Source: Larus michahellis (Eukaryota; Chordata; Aves; Charadriiformes; Laridae). From it: DNA of 64,000 nucleotides. The translations under genes and the position numbers were made by a program. Shown in pieces: positions 28,408 to 40,135 of this stretch; within the stretch, counting starts at the first letter, position 1; the number at the start of each line of letters is the position of its first letter. The stretch covers positions 4,853,001-4,917,000 of the forward strand of contig NC_133903.1 of assembly GCF_964199755.1 (NCBI RefSeq), read 5' to 3'. The notes under the pieces were generated by a model that saw only the letters and a program-made list of their open reading frames with translations, was not told the DNA's origin and made no database searches.

Positions 28408-28764
28408 GATGCGCCCGTGGCCACCGGGCGGGCGGAGCGGCCACCGGCCCCACCGCCCTCCCCTCAGCCACCGCGCCTGCGCGGCCGGAAGGGGCGGGAG
28501 CGGGGCCGAGCGGCGCGCTGCGATTGGCGGAATCCCGCGCGCTGCCCGCTGGGCGGCGGGGTCAGAGGTGCCTCCCGGCATTCCGCGGGCGGGCGGCGCG
28601 GGGCGGCGAGGAGCTGCCGCCGCCGCCTCCCCTCTCCTCAGGCGCTGCCGGCGCGGAGCGGAGCGGGGCGGGCCGGGCCAGCCCGGCCCCGGCCGCCCGC
28701 GGCCCCCCCGCCCACCACCATACCTCCCCTTCCTTCCCGCTGCCGCCGCCCCCCAGCCGCCACC
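28408..28764. promoter_or_regulatory. Bidirectional CpG-island promoter of PTCD1 and CPSF4
   Basis: Only 357 bp separate the two start codons. The interval contains a perfect NRF1 palindrome GCGCCTGCGC (28473-28482), an ETS/GABP site CCGGAAG (28485-28491), an adjoining GC box GGGGCGGG (28491-28498), and an inverted CCAAT box, ATTGG (28523-28527). No TATA box is evident. NRF1 plus ETS sites are typical of nuclear genes for mitochondrial proteins, which fits PTCD1. Confidence 0.8.
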
Positions 28765-31700
28765 ATGCAGGAGCTCATCGCCAGCGTGGACCACATCAAG
28801 TTCGACCTGGAGCTGGCTGTGGAGCAGCAGCTGGGGGCGCAGCCGCTGCCCTTCCCCGGCATGGACAGTGCGTGTGGGCTCCCTCTTCCGCCTGCCCGGG
28901 GTGCTCGGGGATGGCTTTCGTCCCCTGTCCCCGGAGCCGCCCGCGGGGCTGGGGCCGCCTTAGGGCACGCGCCCGGGGGGAGCCCGGGTTTGGCTGAGGG
29001 GGCTGGGGAGGGCGGGAGGGGGGTTTCCGAGGGCCTGAGCGCTTCGCTGAGCTCTTATCCTTAGCTACACCCTGCTTCTGCTTTCACTGTGGGTTTTCTG
29101 TCTTAATCTAGATGTTTTTCCTTCTCTGAAAGCTGCAGTTAGTATGGTAGTTTGTGGTGAATGGAGTTAAAGCCAGTTGGTGGCTGGTCACAAGTGGTGT
29201 TCCCCAGGGTTTAGTAATGGGCCAGTTCTGTTAAATATCTTTATCAACGACCTGGACAAGGGGATTGAGGGCACCCTCAGTCAGTCCCCAGACGACACCA
29301 AGTTGGGCAGGAGTGTGTATCTGCTGGAGCGTAGGAAGGCTCTACGGAAGGATCTGGAAGGCTGGATCGAGGCTGGACAGGCTGGGCTGTGGCCAGTGGC
29401 ATGAGGTTCAACAAGGCCAAGTGCCAGGTCCTGCACTTGGGTCACAACAACCCCATGAATGCAACAGGCTTAGGGCAGAGTGGCTGGAGAGCTGCCTGGT
29501 GGAAAATGACCTGGGGGTGTTTGTCGACAGCCGGCTGAATGAGAGTCATCAGTGTGCCCAGGTGGCCAAGAAGGTCAACAGCATCCTGGCCTGTATCAGG
29601 AATAGTGCGGCCAGCAGGACTTGGGGCAGTGATCATCCCCCTGTATTCGGCACTGGTGAGGCCCCACTTTGAATACTGTACTCAGTTTTGGGCCCCATCG
29701 CTACAAGAAAGATACTGAGGTGCTGGAACATGCTAGAGAACAAGTCTTATGATCAGCATCTGGGGAAAATGGGCTTGTTTAGTCTGGAGAAAAGAAGGCT
29801 GAGGGGAGGCCCAATCACTCTCTACAACTACCTGAAAGGAGGGTGTAGTGAGGTGGGGTTGATCTCTTCTCCCAAGTGACAAGTAATAGGACAAGAAATG
29901 GCCTCAAGTTGTGCCAGGGGAGGTTTAGATTGGATATTAGGAGATATTTCTACACTGAAAGCATTATCAAGCATTGTAACAGGCTCCCCAGGGAAGTGGT
30001 GGAATTGCTATCCCTGGAGGTATTTAAAAGATGGGTAGACGTGGTGCTGAGGGACATGGTTAATGGTGGTTTTGGTCAGTGTTGGGTTAATGGTTGGACT
30101 CAAGGATCTGAAAGGTCCCTTCTAGCTTAGACAATTCTATGAGCCTAGTACCCAGGCAGGCTGGAAAATGAAAGTTGAGGCATTATTGTGAATAAGCATC
30201 ACTTTCCTGCACAGTGCTTTATTTTATTTTTCATTCCCCTTGAATAGATGAGGCATTTTAGTCAGGGAGACTTCATCTTTAGGTATATGCGTGGCCTGGA
30301 CTCTGAACCTTTTCCTCCAGTCTGATAATCTGACATAGGCAGTTTTGGGAGACTCGTAGTTTGCTGAAGTTTTCTGGCTGGGCTACTAAACTTGTGTTTT
30401 ACTCCCTCAAATGTTGTGATTCCTGTTGGTCAGGATCAGCAAGGGATAAGACGTGAATGGTCTCAGTCTGTTCTGGTCAAGTTCTGCCAGTACTGTAAAT
30501 ACAGGGTTCACTGACATGTTTGACTGAACAGCAGAGGAAAACCCAGTCAATTAAACCTAAATATCTGAAAAGCAAAACAAGCTCTGACAAATCTCTGAAA
30601 ATTCCCCGTGGTGTTGCCCAAGAAGAACATAGATATTTGCGAGGGCCAGACTTGAACAAGGAACTTATGCAGGAAAGTAAATTCCTGAGACCAAAACCCT
30701 GCTTTTCTTTGGATGTTGAGGACCAGATTGTCTTTCTGGGGAAGGAAATATTTTAAAAGTTGCCACAAAATTAAGTATGGTTTTTTTTTGTTGTTCTCTC
30801 TACAGAATCGGGCGCGGCTGTCTGTGAATTTTTTTTAAAAGCGGCCTGTGGAAAAGGCAAGTAATATTTCCAATACAACTGTACTCATTGAGGGGGAGGG
30901 AGGAAACTAGATGTTCTAGCACTGGCTCTGGTACTCTTCTTTTTTGTAAAGATGAGGTAGAGACAGAGGATAAAAATTAAGGACATTGGAATAACTGCAT
31001 CAATTGTGAAATAATGGTATTTTTAGAAGAAGTTGGGAGGTGAATAAGCAAAGCTACCTGTGAAGGAAAGGTCAAACTTATTGCAAGTGGACCTCGCTGT
31101 GGATGTGCCTGTATTTGTTGCTGTGGTTTGTGGTTGCCAGAGTTAAGAGCTGGAGACTTAAGTTGCGTAGCTCATCAGAGGGTAACATAAGATTTGTCCC
31201 AAGTGGCCATTGCCACTAAAGGCTAAATTCATAAGAAAGAGTGATGTGTTCTGAAACTGCTCTTGCAGAGGGGAACGAAGTGGTTTTGTTGCCCTGTGCC
31301 TTCTTGTGCCGCAGACGTTAATTGCTCTTTTTTTCCTTCTCCTTGCCCCATCCTTCTGCAGGGGGCATGTGCCCGTTCCGGCACATCAGTGGGGAAAAGA
31401 CAGTTGTTTGCAAACACTGGCTACGAGGACTGTGCAAAAAGGGAGACCAGTGCGAGTTTCTGCACGAGTATGACATGACCAAGATGCCTGAGTGTTACTT
31501 CTACTCCAAATTTGGTAAGGAGCATTGTAGCTCCTACTTAGCATTCCTTGCTGGCGTGGGAGTCTGGTGAAGAGGATCCTGGTGCATCCCTCTCATCTGT
31601 CTTCAGAGCACCACAGTTTTTCTGTGTCGGATGATGTTGTTAGATTGTAATTTTTTCAGGTCTGCTTAGTCCTTCGCCTTATTATCCCCCTAAATTTGTG

Positions 31701-34700
31701 ACGTATTGTAGATGTCTTTTCTCTCAAGAGTTTGTCCCTTGCGGGAAGAGGGGGGAAGTTCAAGTTTTTGCTGGGTTTTATACCTTATGTTCTGTTTTGG
31801 GTATGAGATGAGTAGGCTGAGCAGTTGGTCTTTGCATGACTCGTATTTTGGGAAGTTGGTGAGCAGCAGAGGGCATGGGAGTGCAAAACTTTTATGCACT
31901 TGCTTTCCAGCTCTGGAGATCTGGACATAATGAGGCAACTTGCTGTCAGAAACTTACAGTCTTGTAGGTTTCCTTGGATTGAGGTTAGTGCGCAATTTGT
32001 AGTTTCTCCACACTTCTGGTGCACTAAATGTTTGGTTTTTGTTATCATGACTGCTCTTTCAAATTCAGTTTCCGCATTGTTTTTAAAAGCACACATAAAT
32101 AATCCAGTCTGGTAGCACTTTATTGACCGGTGGTGAGCCCTCGATGTTCTTCATCTAGGTTAAGGCAGGCAGTAAGACTGTTGTGCCTGAACTTATAAAT
32201 GTTGGTAACAGTTTTGTGGGAGCTACGTGATCCAGGTAATGTTTTGCGAGTCATTTGATCTCGAACCTGCACAATTGACTGAGAGGTGCGTTTGCCTTTG
32301 GTACAGGGGAATGCAGTAACAAAGAATGTCCATTCTTGCACATTGACCCGGAGTCTAAGATCAAAGACTGTCCCTGGTATGACAGAGGCTTCTGTAAACA
32401 TGGTATGTATGTCGTGCAGTTGCAGCTTCTGTGGCTATAAATCAAGGGTAGGGTGTTGCTGTTCTTTCTTTGCGTGATCTGCTTGTGTGCTTGCTACTAC
32501 TGGGTCCTGGTGTACGTTTATATGAAACATGAACTACTGAGCTTTGTGTTGCAGGTCCTCTCTGCAGACACCGGCACACTCGAAGAGTCATTTGTGTGAA
32601 TTACCTAGTAGGATTCTGTCCAGAGGGGCCTACCTGTAAATTCATGCAGTGAGTATGCTCCCAGCCTTGTCCTGCAATCTTGTGTTTCCCTTGTAATCCG
32701 GTATACGTCAAGTGAGGGTGCTCCAGTGCTTCCCAATGGCTTTGGAGATTTGGCCAACGTTTGGTTTGTTGTACCAATTTGAGGATACGGGGCAGGGCCT
32801 CTTTGGGGAGTTACCAGTAAGACTCTGGGGTGGTGATCAGATGCCATCAGTGCAGTGGGATCACAGGGATTTATATTTCCAGAAGACTTCACAGGTAGAG
32901 GGATATACTACGTACTGAGTTGTCATTTTTGTGTATGTAATTGCTGAGTGTCCGAATGCAAAGATAAGTGGGGAGGGAGAGGTCTGTTTTCCTGTGAGCC
33001 AAATTGAATTGGCTGAATATTTGTTTTGTTGTTGGGAGTTACTTGACTGAGTGGCTGGTCAAATGTGGGCATATGATTTGAGAATCAATTTTCTTGTTTT
33101 CCGTCTAAACCAGCCCTCGGTTTGAACTGCCAATGGGAACCACAGAGCAACCACCACTGCCTCAACCGACACAAACACAGCAAAAGGTACACAATTTCCC
33201 CGCCTCCCCTACGTGCTCACCCTCAAAACACTTCCCAGTGCTTTAAAAGAGGGTGTATTGTCTAGTGGTCAGAACTGGACACCCGGGCTCTTGGATCCGG
33301 CTTGCTGCAGAGCCTTGGAGAAATATTCAATGAGGGAAAACCTTTCCTATTTTACAACTGGGTGTGATACTTTTTTGCAATTAAGAATTCGGAGACAAAT
33401 CCTAATGAACACAAAGCACTGTCCCTTCACTCCCCTCCTCCCGGCCCTCTCATGTCCACTGTCTGATCACAACAGACTGCTGCTGCCTTGGACCGGGACC
33501 AGGGTGTTCTGTTGGCAGTTCTGTTGCTTGGGGCACTGCCTGGAAGGGAGGGTGCTATGCAAGAATTAGTCAGTGAGCAACCCTGAGGGTGGTTGTAGTG
33601 ATGAAAGCCCTACAATTGCTCCGACTTTACATGGAGATCTAGTCACAGAACGCTCCCACGTTACACAGAAGCACATCATACGTGGTTGTGCAGCAATCCG
33701 CCAGTTTTTGTCATCTGCGTGACATCTCTCAGTGATGACAATTATATTTTAGCAGCCTAAACCTACTCTTTAAATCTGCCTTCCAGAGAAAAGCAGGATC
33801 GCTGAGCTTTGTAAGCCCCAGAGCTTGATTTCTTCTCTCTGGTGCTCCAGCTGGCAGAGCACCCACACAGACTGGGAGGAAAATTGGTCATTTGATACGT
33901 GGGGTGCGCTTTTCCCTTTTTAACAAAATAACAACCATAAAGGTCTCTATCCTCGATGCCCTTAATGAGTCAGAACTCTTCTCCTAACCAACAGAGGACG
34001 CCCCAAGTCATCGGAGTCATGCAGTCTCAAAATAACAACACTGGGAACAGAGGACCCCGGCCGTTGGAGCAGGTCACTTGCTACAAGGTAATTTAGAGGG
34101 AAGGGATGAGGAGGGAAAGCAGAGGGTGCTAGATTTAAGAATTACAGAGTGCATGTCACCTGGATTACCTCATGCTGCTTTGCTGCTGGTGACTTGTTGC
34201 GGGCAAAGGAAGGGGCTGTTGTGATGAGGGGTGTTGGTCCTGCACAAGGTTTTTTCACAGTGTGAACAGGCTCACAAAACGGGCACTCTGCTCAACAGAC
34301 ATTGCATTTTGTGGGAATTAGCATTGAGTTATGAGGTCTCTGCATCACTGGTTTGTCAGCTCGTGGACTTGCTGTGACAATTAAGGCTGCTGTAGGACAG
34401 ATCGTGCTGGTCTGCTAATAAACAGGAAACCCTACCACAGTGGTAGTTAAAGGAGAGTGCCAAACTGTATGTTTCAAAACAAAAGTTAATATTAGTTTTA
34501 TCTCGGGAGTTAATTTGCTTACGCTTGGTGACTGTAGAAAGATTTTCTTCTCTCCTGTTAGCCTGGAAGGTCCTTGCAAGTCACAGAAATTGAGTATGCA
34601 AAGGCTGTTAAGCGTTTCAGCTGTAAATGCACACCGTTGCTGTCAAACCAAGGAATGAGCTATTCACCTTGGTTGCTCATTGAGGAGCACCAGTAAAACT

Positions 34701-35516
34701 TTGACACAATTGAGTTTCCATCTTTGTTTATTTTTTCACAAAAGCCCCAAGCCTAGCCACCAGAAAAGGGCAAATAATCTTCCCATCCCATCAGTTTTGG
34801 CAGTTCCATCGTTGTACATGCCAACTTCTGTGCCTTAGGTGCTTGTTTGGGTAAAAATTACTGTGATAGTAAGTGGCCGAATTCCGTTTCACTGAAAACC
34901 TTTTATAGCTGCTTATTATTTTAGCTGCAAGTAAATTATATATCTGGAGAATGCTGTTGCACCAGATACTGGCATTTCTCACTGGGCTTGAGTACTTTCA
35001 AGCTGCAAAGTTGTGAATCTCTTGTTCAGACGCACTTTCCTCATCAGCTATCCTGAATTAGACAGAGGAGAGTCCCTGTGTATCTCTGACATAGTGCATA
35101 TCACACAGAGTAGTCTTGGAAGCCTCAAACATTGAAATTCTCCCTGTGTGTTACGGCCCTTCACTGTTTGTAGCGATGAGCTGAGAGCTCTCTCCTTTGT
35201 AGTGCGTTATAATAACACGGCGTCGGGTTGCTCCCAGCACAGAAGCAGCTTCTCCTCCAAGGAGTGGAAATAACCCATAAATCGTGTCCCTTGCGACACC
35301 GTGTTTCGCTGCATCTGCTAAATGTTGCTACTTCCATATGCGTAAAAGCTTCCATATCAGAACAGTTGCCAGCTACCTTAACAAAAGCAGCTAGAGGAAA
35401 AAATACCTGTAACTGTGTAATAATTCCTCTCTCTCTTTCTCTTTTAGTGTGGTGAAAAAGGTCATTATGCCAACAGATGCACCAAAGGACATCTGGCCTT
35501 TCTCAGTGGACAGTGA
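28765..35516 (+). CDS. CPSF4: Cleavage and polyadenylation specificity factor subunit 4 (CPSF30)
   Basis: CPSF4 is the zinc-finger subunit of CPSF that, with WDR33, reads the AAUAAA signal in nuclear pre-mRNA 3'-end processing. Coding exons are 28765-28867, 30806-30856, 31362-31514, 32307-32402, 32555-32648, 33114-33186, 33995-34087 and 35448-35516, totalling 243 aa plus TGA. The start [20 protein letters not shown] sits in a strong Kozak context (GCCACCATG). Five CCCH fingers follow; the first is C41-x7-C49-x5-C55-x3-H59. A CCHC knuckle, C219-x2-C222-x4-H227-x4-C232, precedes the end LAFLSGQ. Intron 2 is GC-AG (AAAAG|GCAAGT, position 30857). The length matches the shorter human isoform; the optional 25-residue Ser-rich exon was not found between 33187 and 33994. 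A CR1 sits in intron 1. Confidence 0.97.
29168..30145 (+). mobile_element. CR1 LINE, 5'-truncated, in CPSF4 intron 1
   Basis: About 980 bp of a CR1 3' half lie in the same orientation as CPSF4. It begins within the reverse transcriptase region, and the frame from 29177 shows [14 protein letters not shown] and the DDTKLG box. It runs through the end of ORF2 to the 3' terminal ACAATTCTATGAG. The reading frame is broken many times. A deletion of about 30 bp relative to the usual CR1 sequence, as I recall it, lies near 29730. Reverse transcriptase truncation explains the missing 5' part. Confidence 0.93.
33255..33320 (+). mobile_element. Possible tRNA-derived head of a MIR-like SINE
   Basis: GTCTAGTGGTCAGAACTGG followed by a CTCTTGGATCC-like stretch resembles the tRNA-derived head of old MIR elements. 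It lies in the CPSF4 intron between the exons ending at 33186 and starting at 33995. The match is short and degenerate. Confidence 0.35.
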
Positions 35517-36175
35517 CAGAGCAGAACAAAGAGTGCAAGGGAGCTATTACACACTGAGCAAAGGTTTCTGCCTAGCACTATGTCTTGAACTATTAATCAG
35601 GTTGTTTTTTAATGCCATTACTGAAAGAACTGGTCAGAGGCTGGCTGCTGCTAAGCAACATTTTTGTAATTGTCCACAAGTGTGTGTTTGGGTTTTTTTT
35701 ATGTTTTAACCTTTTTAAAATAGATTTTGGCCTCCGCCTATTTTCATTGAGCCCTGCTGAAAGGTAGATCTAAAAGCCAATAGATTTGCAAACCCCTCAC
35801 CGGTGCAGCGCTCTACGTAACCGCATCTTAACGCCAGTGTTTCTTTAAAGTGTTTTCCTTCTGCCACTTCTCTCTGGAGAACCTGCAGCGTTTCAGCCCT
35901 CCCTGTGGAAGCAGGAAGACTGACTGGGAAAACTAATACTTGAAATGCCTTCCCTTCAGTGAGGATGCAGGGATTCTGCTGTCCTGTAGCTCATAAAAAG
36001 CAAAGTTGTGTTCCCTGGTCCAGCCTGTTGTAGTCGGTAAGCTCGTCCTGGTGTCTGACTTAATGCGTCACCTACATCAGGCTGTAAAACTCTCGTCCAC
36101 TTGCTTTGTTTCTGTGCTTCTTGCTATACTGAAGGTTAGAAATTAATCTTCTGGGTGAGAACCGATCAAGGGGAG

Positions 36176-36181
36176 AATAAA
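36176..36181 (+). terminator. CPSF4: Putative poly(A) signal of CPSF4
   Basis: This is the first plus-strand AATAAA I see after the CPSF4 stop at 35514-35516, implying a 3' UTR of about 670-690 bases. Variant signals nearer the stop, in the T- and A-rich stretch around 35690-35725, could also be used. Confidence 0.45.
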
Positions 36182-36189
36182 TTGGCATC

Positions 36190-37845
36190 TCTGTGGTTAG
36201 CCAAACAATGCAGAACGATGATTGTAGGAAAGCGGCAGCTGTGCTCATTTTCCATTTGCAAAAAGCGAGGAGGGAAATGAACACGGCTTGAAGAGCAGGA
36301 ATAGAAGAGCCTTGGCTCAGCCCCCCCTGTCGTCCAGCTCACACTGAGCAGGTATTTCCATAGCCTAGAGAAGATCAAGGAGTGGAGATGTATATTCTTA
36401 TGGAGCACTGCTTTTAGAAGCGGTAGAGCATTCTTCTGAGAGCAATTTTTGCAAGCCAAGCCCCATTCATTTTGTGCGAAGACAATTTCAAAAGGGCCAA
36501 TGATAAAATGTGAATTAAAAAAAAAAAATTGCACCCACAATATGAGCCTTATTGATTCTAACCCATCTCTCATTTGCTGACTGGCTTTATACTTTGTTTT
36601 TATTGAAATGTGCTGATGGAAAAAGCTGGCTGTGAATTTTTTTTTTTTTTTTTAAGAACAAGATAATATGACTAGATTAAGAGAAGTGACGAGAGCCTAT
36701 GTTGGTTTGAATGACTGCGGTTATTTCCCTGTGGAGAGTCGGAGTCAGTCACAATAGAAGCTTCAACTGTAAGCGACAGTGGTATGACAGACCATCAGAC
36801 GCTTTTTTGTAGCGCGTTGTGCCCCCAGAGGCTGAACGGCGGCCACACAAGATCTGCGCCTAACTGGGCACGTGGAAAGGGAACTGCAACACTCTGGTGT
36901 CTGGCTGCCTTCCCTGTCGCGTTCAGGTCTTTGCTACCTGAACAGATGTTTTCCAAAAGTGAAAGCCTCCCTGTTAACCACTGAAGCTCTTGAGAGATTC
37001 TTCTTATCCCGTAACAAGCGTTTTTTGTTCTCCCTCCTATTCAGAAAAGGATACCGCAGGCTGTACCTGCAGTGCCCCGCTGCAGTCGCAGGCCTGGACA
37101 GGGAGCGTTGTGGCAGTGGGACGTGCTTGCTTAGAGGGGCACGCGAGGAAGGGCAGCGGCTGGGGCCAAACCCACCAATGCTCTTTTCGGCTGTGCTTAT
37201 GCAGTGTCTCCTGTTAAACTTCTCACCACTGCACTTAAAGTCAAGAAGCAAAAGTTTTCCTTATGCTTAACTTCATGGACCTTAGTTATGTTAAAGGTCT
37301 CTTAAGCTTTTACCCATTCAGAACAACTTTCCAGCTTCTTTTAGGAATTAAAGTGGGTAGAGTTTTGACAGGAAAGAGATATCAGAGGTAAGAAGCCTTA
37401 GAATCCCTGTGGCAGAAAGAGAGTTGCAAACCTCCGTAAAGCTAAACCAGCCCCATCTGAGGCAGCGCTCTGCAATGATGGAAAACTGCCCAAAATACCT
37501 GCAGTCCCCAGGTGAGAATCAGAAATGTGGCCACACCAAGCCACCTAAAGCTCAGGTACTGTTCTTTAAAATCAAAATATTATATCCTTTCAGCTAGTTG
37601 TCCAACCTGTACATAACAGCTATTAAGAAGCACCGCAATGCTTTTTACTTTTATCGAACAGTTAAATAGGAATGAATTATAATAGCTTCCCCAGTTCATA
37701 ATGCAACCCAAGGGGCAGACGCTTTCCCAACCATCTCTGAACATATCCTTGAGGGTGGAAACTCTTAAAGACGACAAACTCAACTTGCACAGTACAATTA
37801 ACAAATCAGTTATGAGAGTGTCAGCTCAGTAAATGTAAAGTGTAT
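36190..37845. other. Gap between the convergent 3' ends of CPSF4 and ATP5MF
   Basis: No exon is recognisable. There is an A-run near 36519-36527 and a T-run near 36638-36654. Open frames near 36784-37270 show no known motif and have no supporting splice sites. The interval may include longer 3' UTR forms of either gene. Confidence 0.5.
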
Positions 37846-37849
37846 GCAC

Positions 37850-37855
37850 TTTATT
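37850..37855 (-). terminator. ATP5MF: Poly(A) signal of ATP5MF
   Basis: On the minus strand this reads AATAAA, about 105 bases after the ATP5MF stop codon, which gives a short 3' UTR typical of small respiratory-chain genes. Confidence 0.8.
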
Positions 37856-37957
37856 ATTGGTCATAATGGTACAGATTTTAGTATGAATACTTCTGATGTC
37901 TTCTGTCAGGGTAACTGTTCCAGGAGCCAATCTGTTCAAGAGCTGCACCTTCACACT

Positions 37958-39971
37958 TCAGTGGTACTTCCTGTGGCGGTCATGTTCTATATAATTCAAA
38001 GTAGAGCAAGTTAATTTCACTGAAGTCACAAGAAAAAAATACCACACCTGGAATTACAGGGAAGAAAGCACTCTAAAAGAAATCTAAGCATGTAGTTTCT
38101 AAGTACTGTCGGGTCAGACAGGCAACAAGATCTAAGTTTTCTTCATCGACAAGCAAATATCAGTGATCTGATAACTTACTAAAAGCATTCATGGCTAAAA
38201 GAAGTTTGCTTGCCCACAATCTCAGATTCAAGCAGCAATGGTTAGCACAGTCCTTCATTTTATTTCTAAAAGCAGCAGCAGATTAATTGTTTTTATTGCC
38301 CCAAGCAATCTTCCAAGCTGCACTATACACTCAGCCATACATACTGCTTTTACTTACTCAGGTGACTGTAGCTCCAGATGTAGCTGATGACAACGTAACC
38401 AGCAAGCACCATGGAAATACCACCCAGGCCCCCTTTCTTTACATTGATATATTTATTGTAGTATCTGTCATAACCTGTGTAGGAGACAAGTTGTTTTTGT
38501 AAAAGCCCAGTGAATTGCATGGTTTTCTCTGTTAGAAAGAAGCAGTTTGGTTTCGCAGAACTTCAAGAAATTGTTTGTAATGAAACACCTGAGGGTCTCA
38601 GAAGCAAGTCTAAGAGAAGGCAACCTGGGTCTTAGTTAAGCAAGGTGAACACAAGTTTATAGCGCTAAGCCTTAAAAAAAAAAAAAAAAAGGGAAAAAAA
38701 AGCCACATATTGTTTTTCCCTAAACGTTATTGTGACTTGCATGAGCTCAAGCTGCTTTGGAATTATCTAATTCTTTCATATACTTTATGTAGATGCTTAC
38801 ATTTGATATTTTGTGTTTAAATCTACCTGAATGCCTTATCTATAGCAAAGGGCATCAGTCAAAACCTTTGCCAAGCAGTCTATAAAAGCCCTGTGTCCTT
38901 TCTTAGCATCTTTAGGGATCAATTGCATTTTTTTTTTTATTTACATGTGATGTTGGGAAACCTCAAGATTTTCAGCAAATAGGCTCAGGAGTAAGGTCAC
39001 CATGTTTCCTCTTTATACAAGAAGGAATACTGAAAACCTCTGGAGGATAAGGCCCATGCAAGGAACACATTTACAGATGGGAGAACAAGACACTACAGGC
39101 ACCACTGTTCTGGGAAAGCAAAAGTCACCCTGAAACAGCCCCTGTACTGCTGGGTCCTTCTTGCCAGAGCCAGAGATGCCCATGTACTCATAGAATCACA
39201 GAATGGTTTGGGCTGGAAGGGACCTTAAAGACCATCTAGTTCCACCCCCTGCCCTGGGCAGGGACACCTCCCACCAGACCTGGTTGTTCAAAGCCCCAGC
39301 CAACCTGGCCTTGAACCCCTCCAGGGACGGGGCAGCCACAGCTTCTCTGGGCAACCTGGGCCAGGGGCTCACCACCCTCAGAGTGAAAAATTTCTTCCTG
39401 ATATCTAATCTAAATCTCTCCTCTTCCAACTTGAAGCCATCACCACTCATCCTATTGCTACATGCCCTTCTAGAAAGTCCCTCCCCATCTTTCCTGTAGC
39501 CCCTTCAAGTACTGGAAGGCCGCAATAAGGTCTCCCCGGAGCCTTCTTTTCTCCAGACTGAACCCCCCCGACTCTCTCAGCCTGTCCTCACAGCAGAGGG
39601 GCTCCAGCCCTCCCAGCATCTCCGTGGCCTCCCCTGGACCCGCTCCAGCAGGTCCCTGTCCTTGTGCACCTGCCTCGCTCCCTCAGGAGAAGGGATTCAC
39701 ACCCTCCAGCTCCCCGCCGGCCGAGGGGCTGCGGCGGGTCCCCCTCAGCCCCCCTCACCTCTTCGCACGGCCCCCACGATGCCGCCGGGGGTGAAGTCTC
39801 TCATGGCCAGCCAGGTGGGCAGCTGGCCCAGCTTCACGTCCAGCAGCTTCATGTCCTTGAGGGGAACTGCGGCACAGAGAGAGAGACACAGCCCGGTCAG
39901 AGGGGAGAGGGGAAGGGAGGGAGCCGCGGTCACCTTGGCGGCCGGCCGCACTCACCCGGCGGCTGCGCCAT
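37958..39971 (-). CDS. ATP5MF: ATP synthase membrane subunit f (ATP5MF, formerly ATP5J2)
   Basis: Subunit f belongs to the Fo membrane part of mitochondrial ATP synthase in the inner membrane. Minus-strand coding exons in order are 39956-39971, 39759-39866, 38358-38474 and 37958-37986, all GT-AG, giving 89 aa plus TGA; human isoforms are 88-94 aa from memory. The protein opens [20 protein letters not shown] and includes [20 protein letters not shown]. It then has [12 protein letters not shown], one membrane helix at about residues 60-80 ([15 protein letters not shown]), and ends [11 protein letters not shown]. No cleavable import sequence is expected in this family. The start codon overlaps a YY1/TISU-like motif. 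A CR1 fragment lies in the intron between the second and third coding exons. Confidence 0.96.
38664..38699. repeat. A-rich tract in ATP5MF intron
   Basis: A run of about 18 A residues and a second short A-run near 38693 are separated by GGG. The tract is low-complexity, and I see no mobile element attached to it. Confidence 0.7.
39189..39665 (-). mobile_element. CR1 LINE 3' fragment in ATP5MF intron
   Basis: The minus strand carries a CR1 3' end. On the plus strand it starts TCATAGAATCACAGAATGG, then shows CTGGAAGGGACCTTAAAGAC and GTGAAAAATTTCTTCCTGAT. It is about 480 bp and 5'-truncated near CTCCAGCAGGTCCCTGTCC. It is in the same orientation as ATP5MF. The reading frame is not intact. Confidence 0.93.
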
Positions 39972-40135
39972 CTTGCCGCTGCTGCCCTGCGCCGCCGCGG
40001 GGGAAGGCGGGAAGGGGCGGGCGGCGCCGCTGAGGCTGACGGGAGGAAGGTCGGGCGGGAACCCGGATGTTGAGGCGGGTGGCCAGGGCTTGGCGCCATG
40101 TTGGGCGGGGCGGGCTGGGCCGCGCCGTTCTCCTC
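39950..40135. promoter_or_regulatory. CpG-island promoter of ATP5MF with YY1/TISU-like start
   Basis: GC-rich, CpG-dense sequence surrounds the first exon. On the minus strand the start codon is embedded in CAAGATGGCGC (39965-39975), close to the TISU element SAASATGGCGGC and the YY1 site. A second CGCCATGTTGG occurs on the plus strand near 40094-40104. No other gene could be recognised on the divergent side, although a short non-coding plus-strand transcript is possible. Confidence 0.65.
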
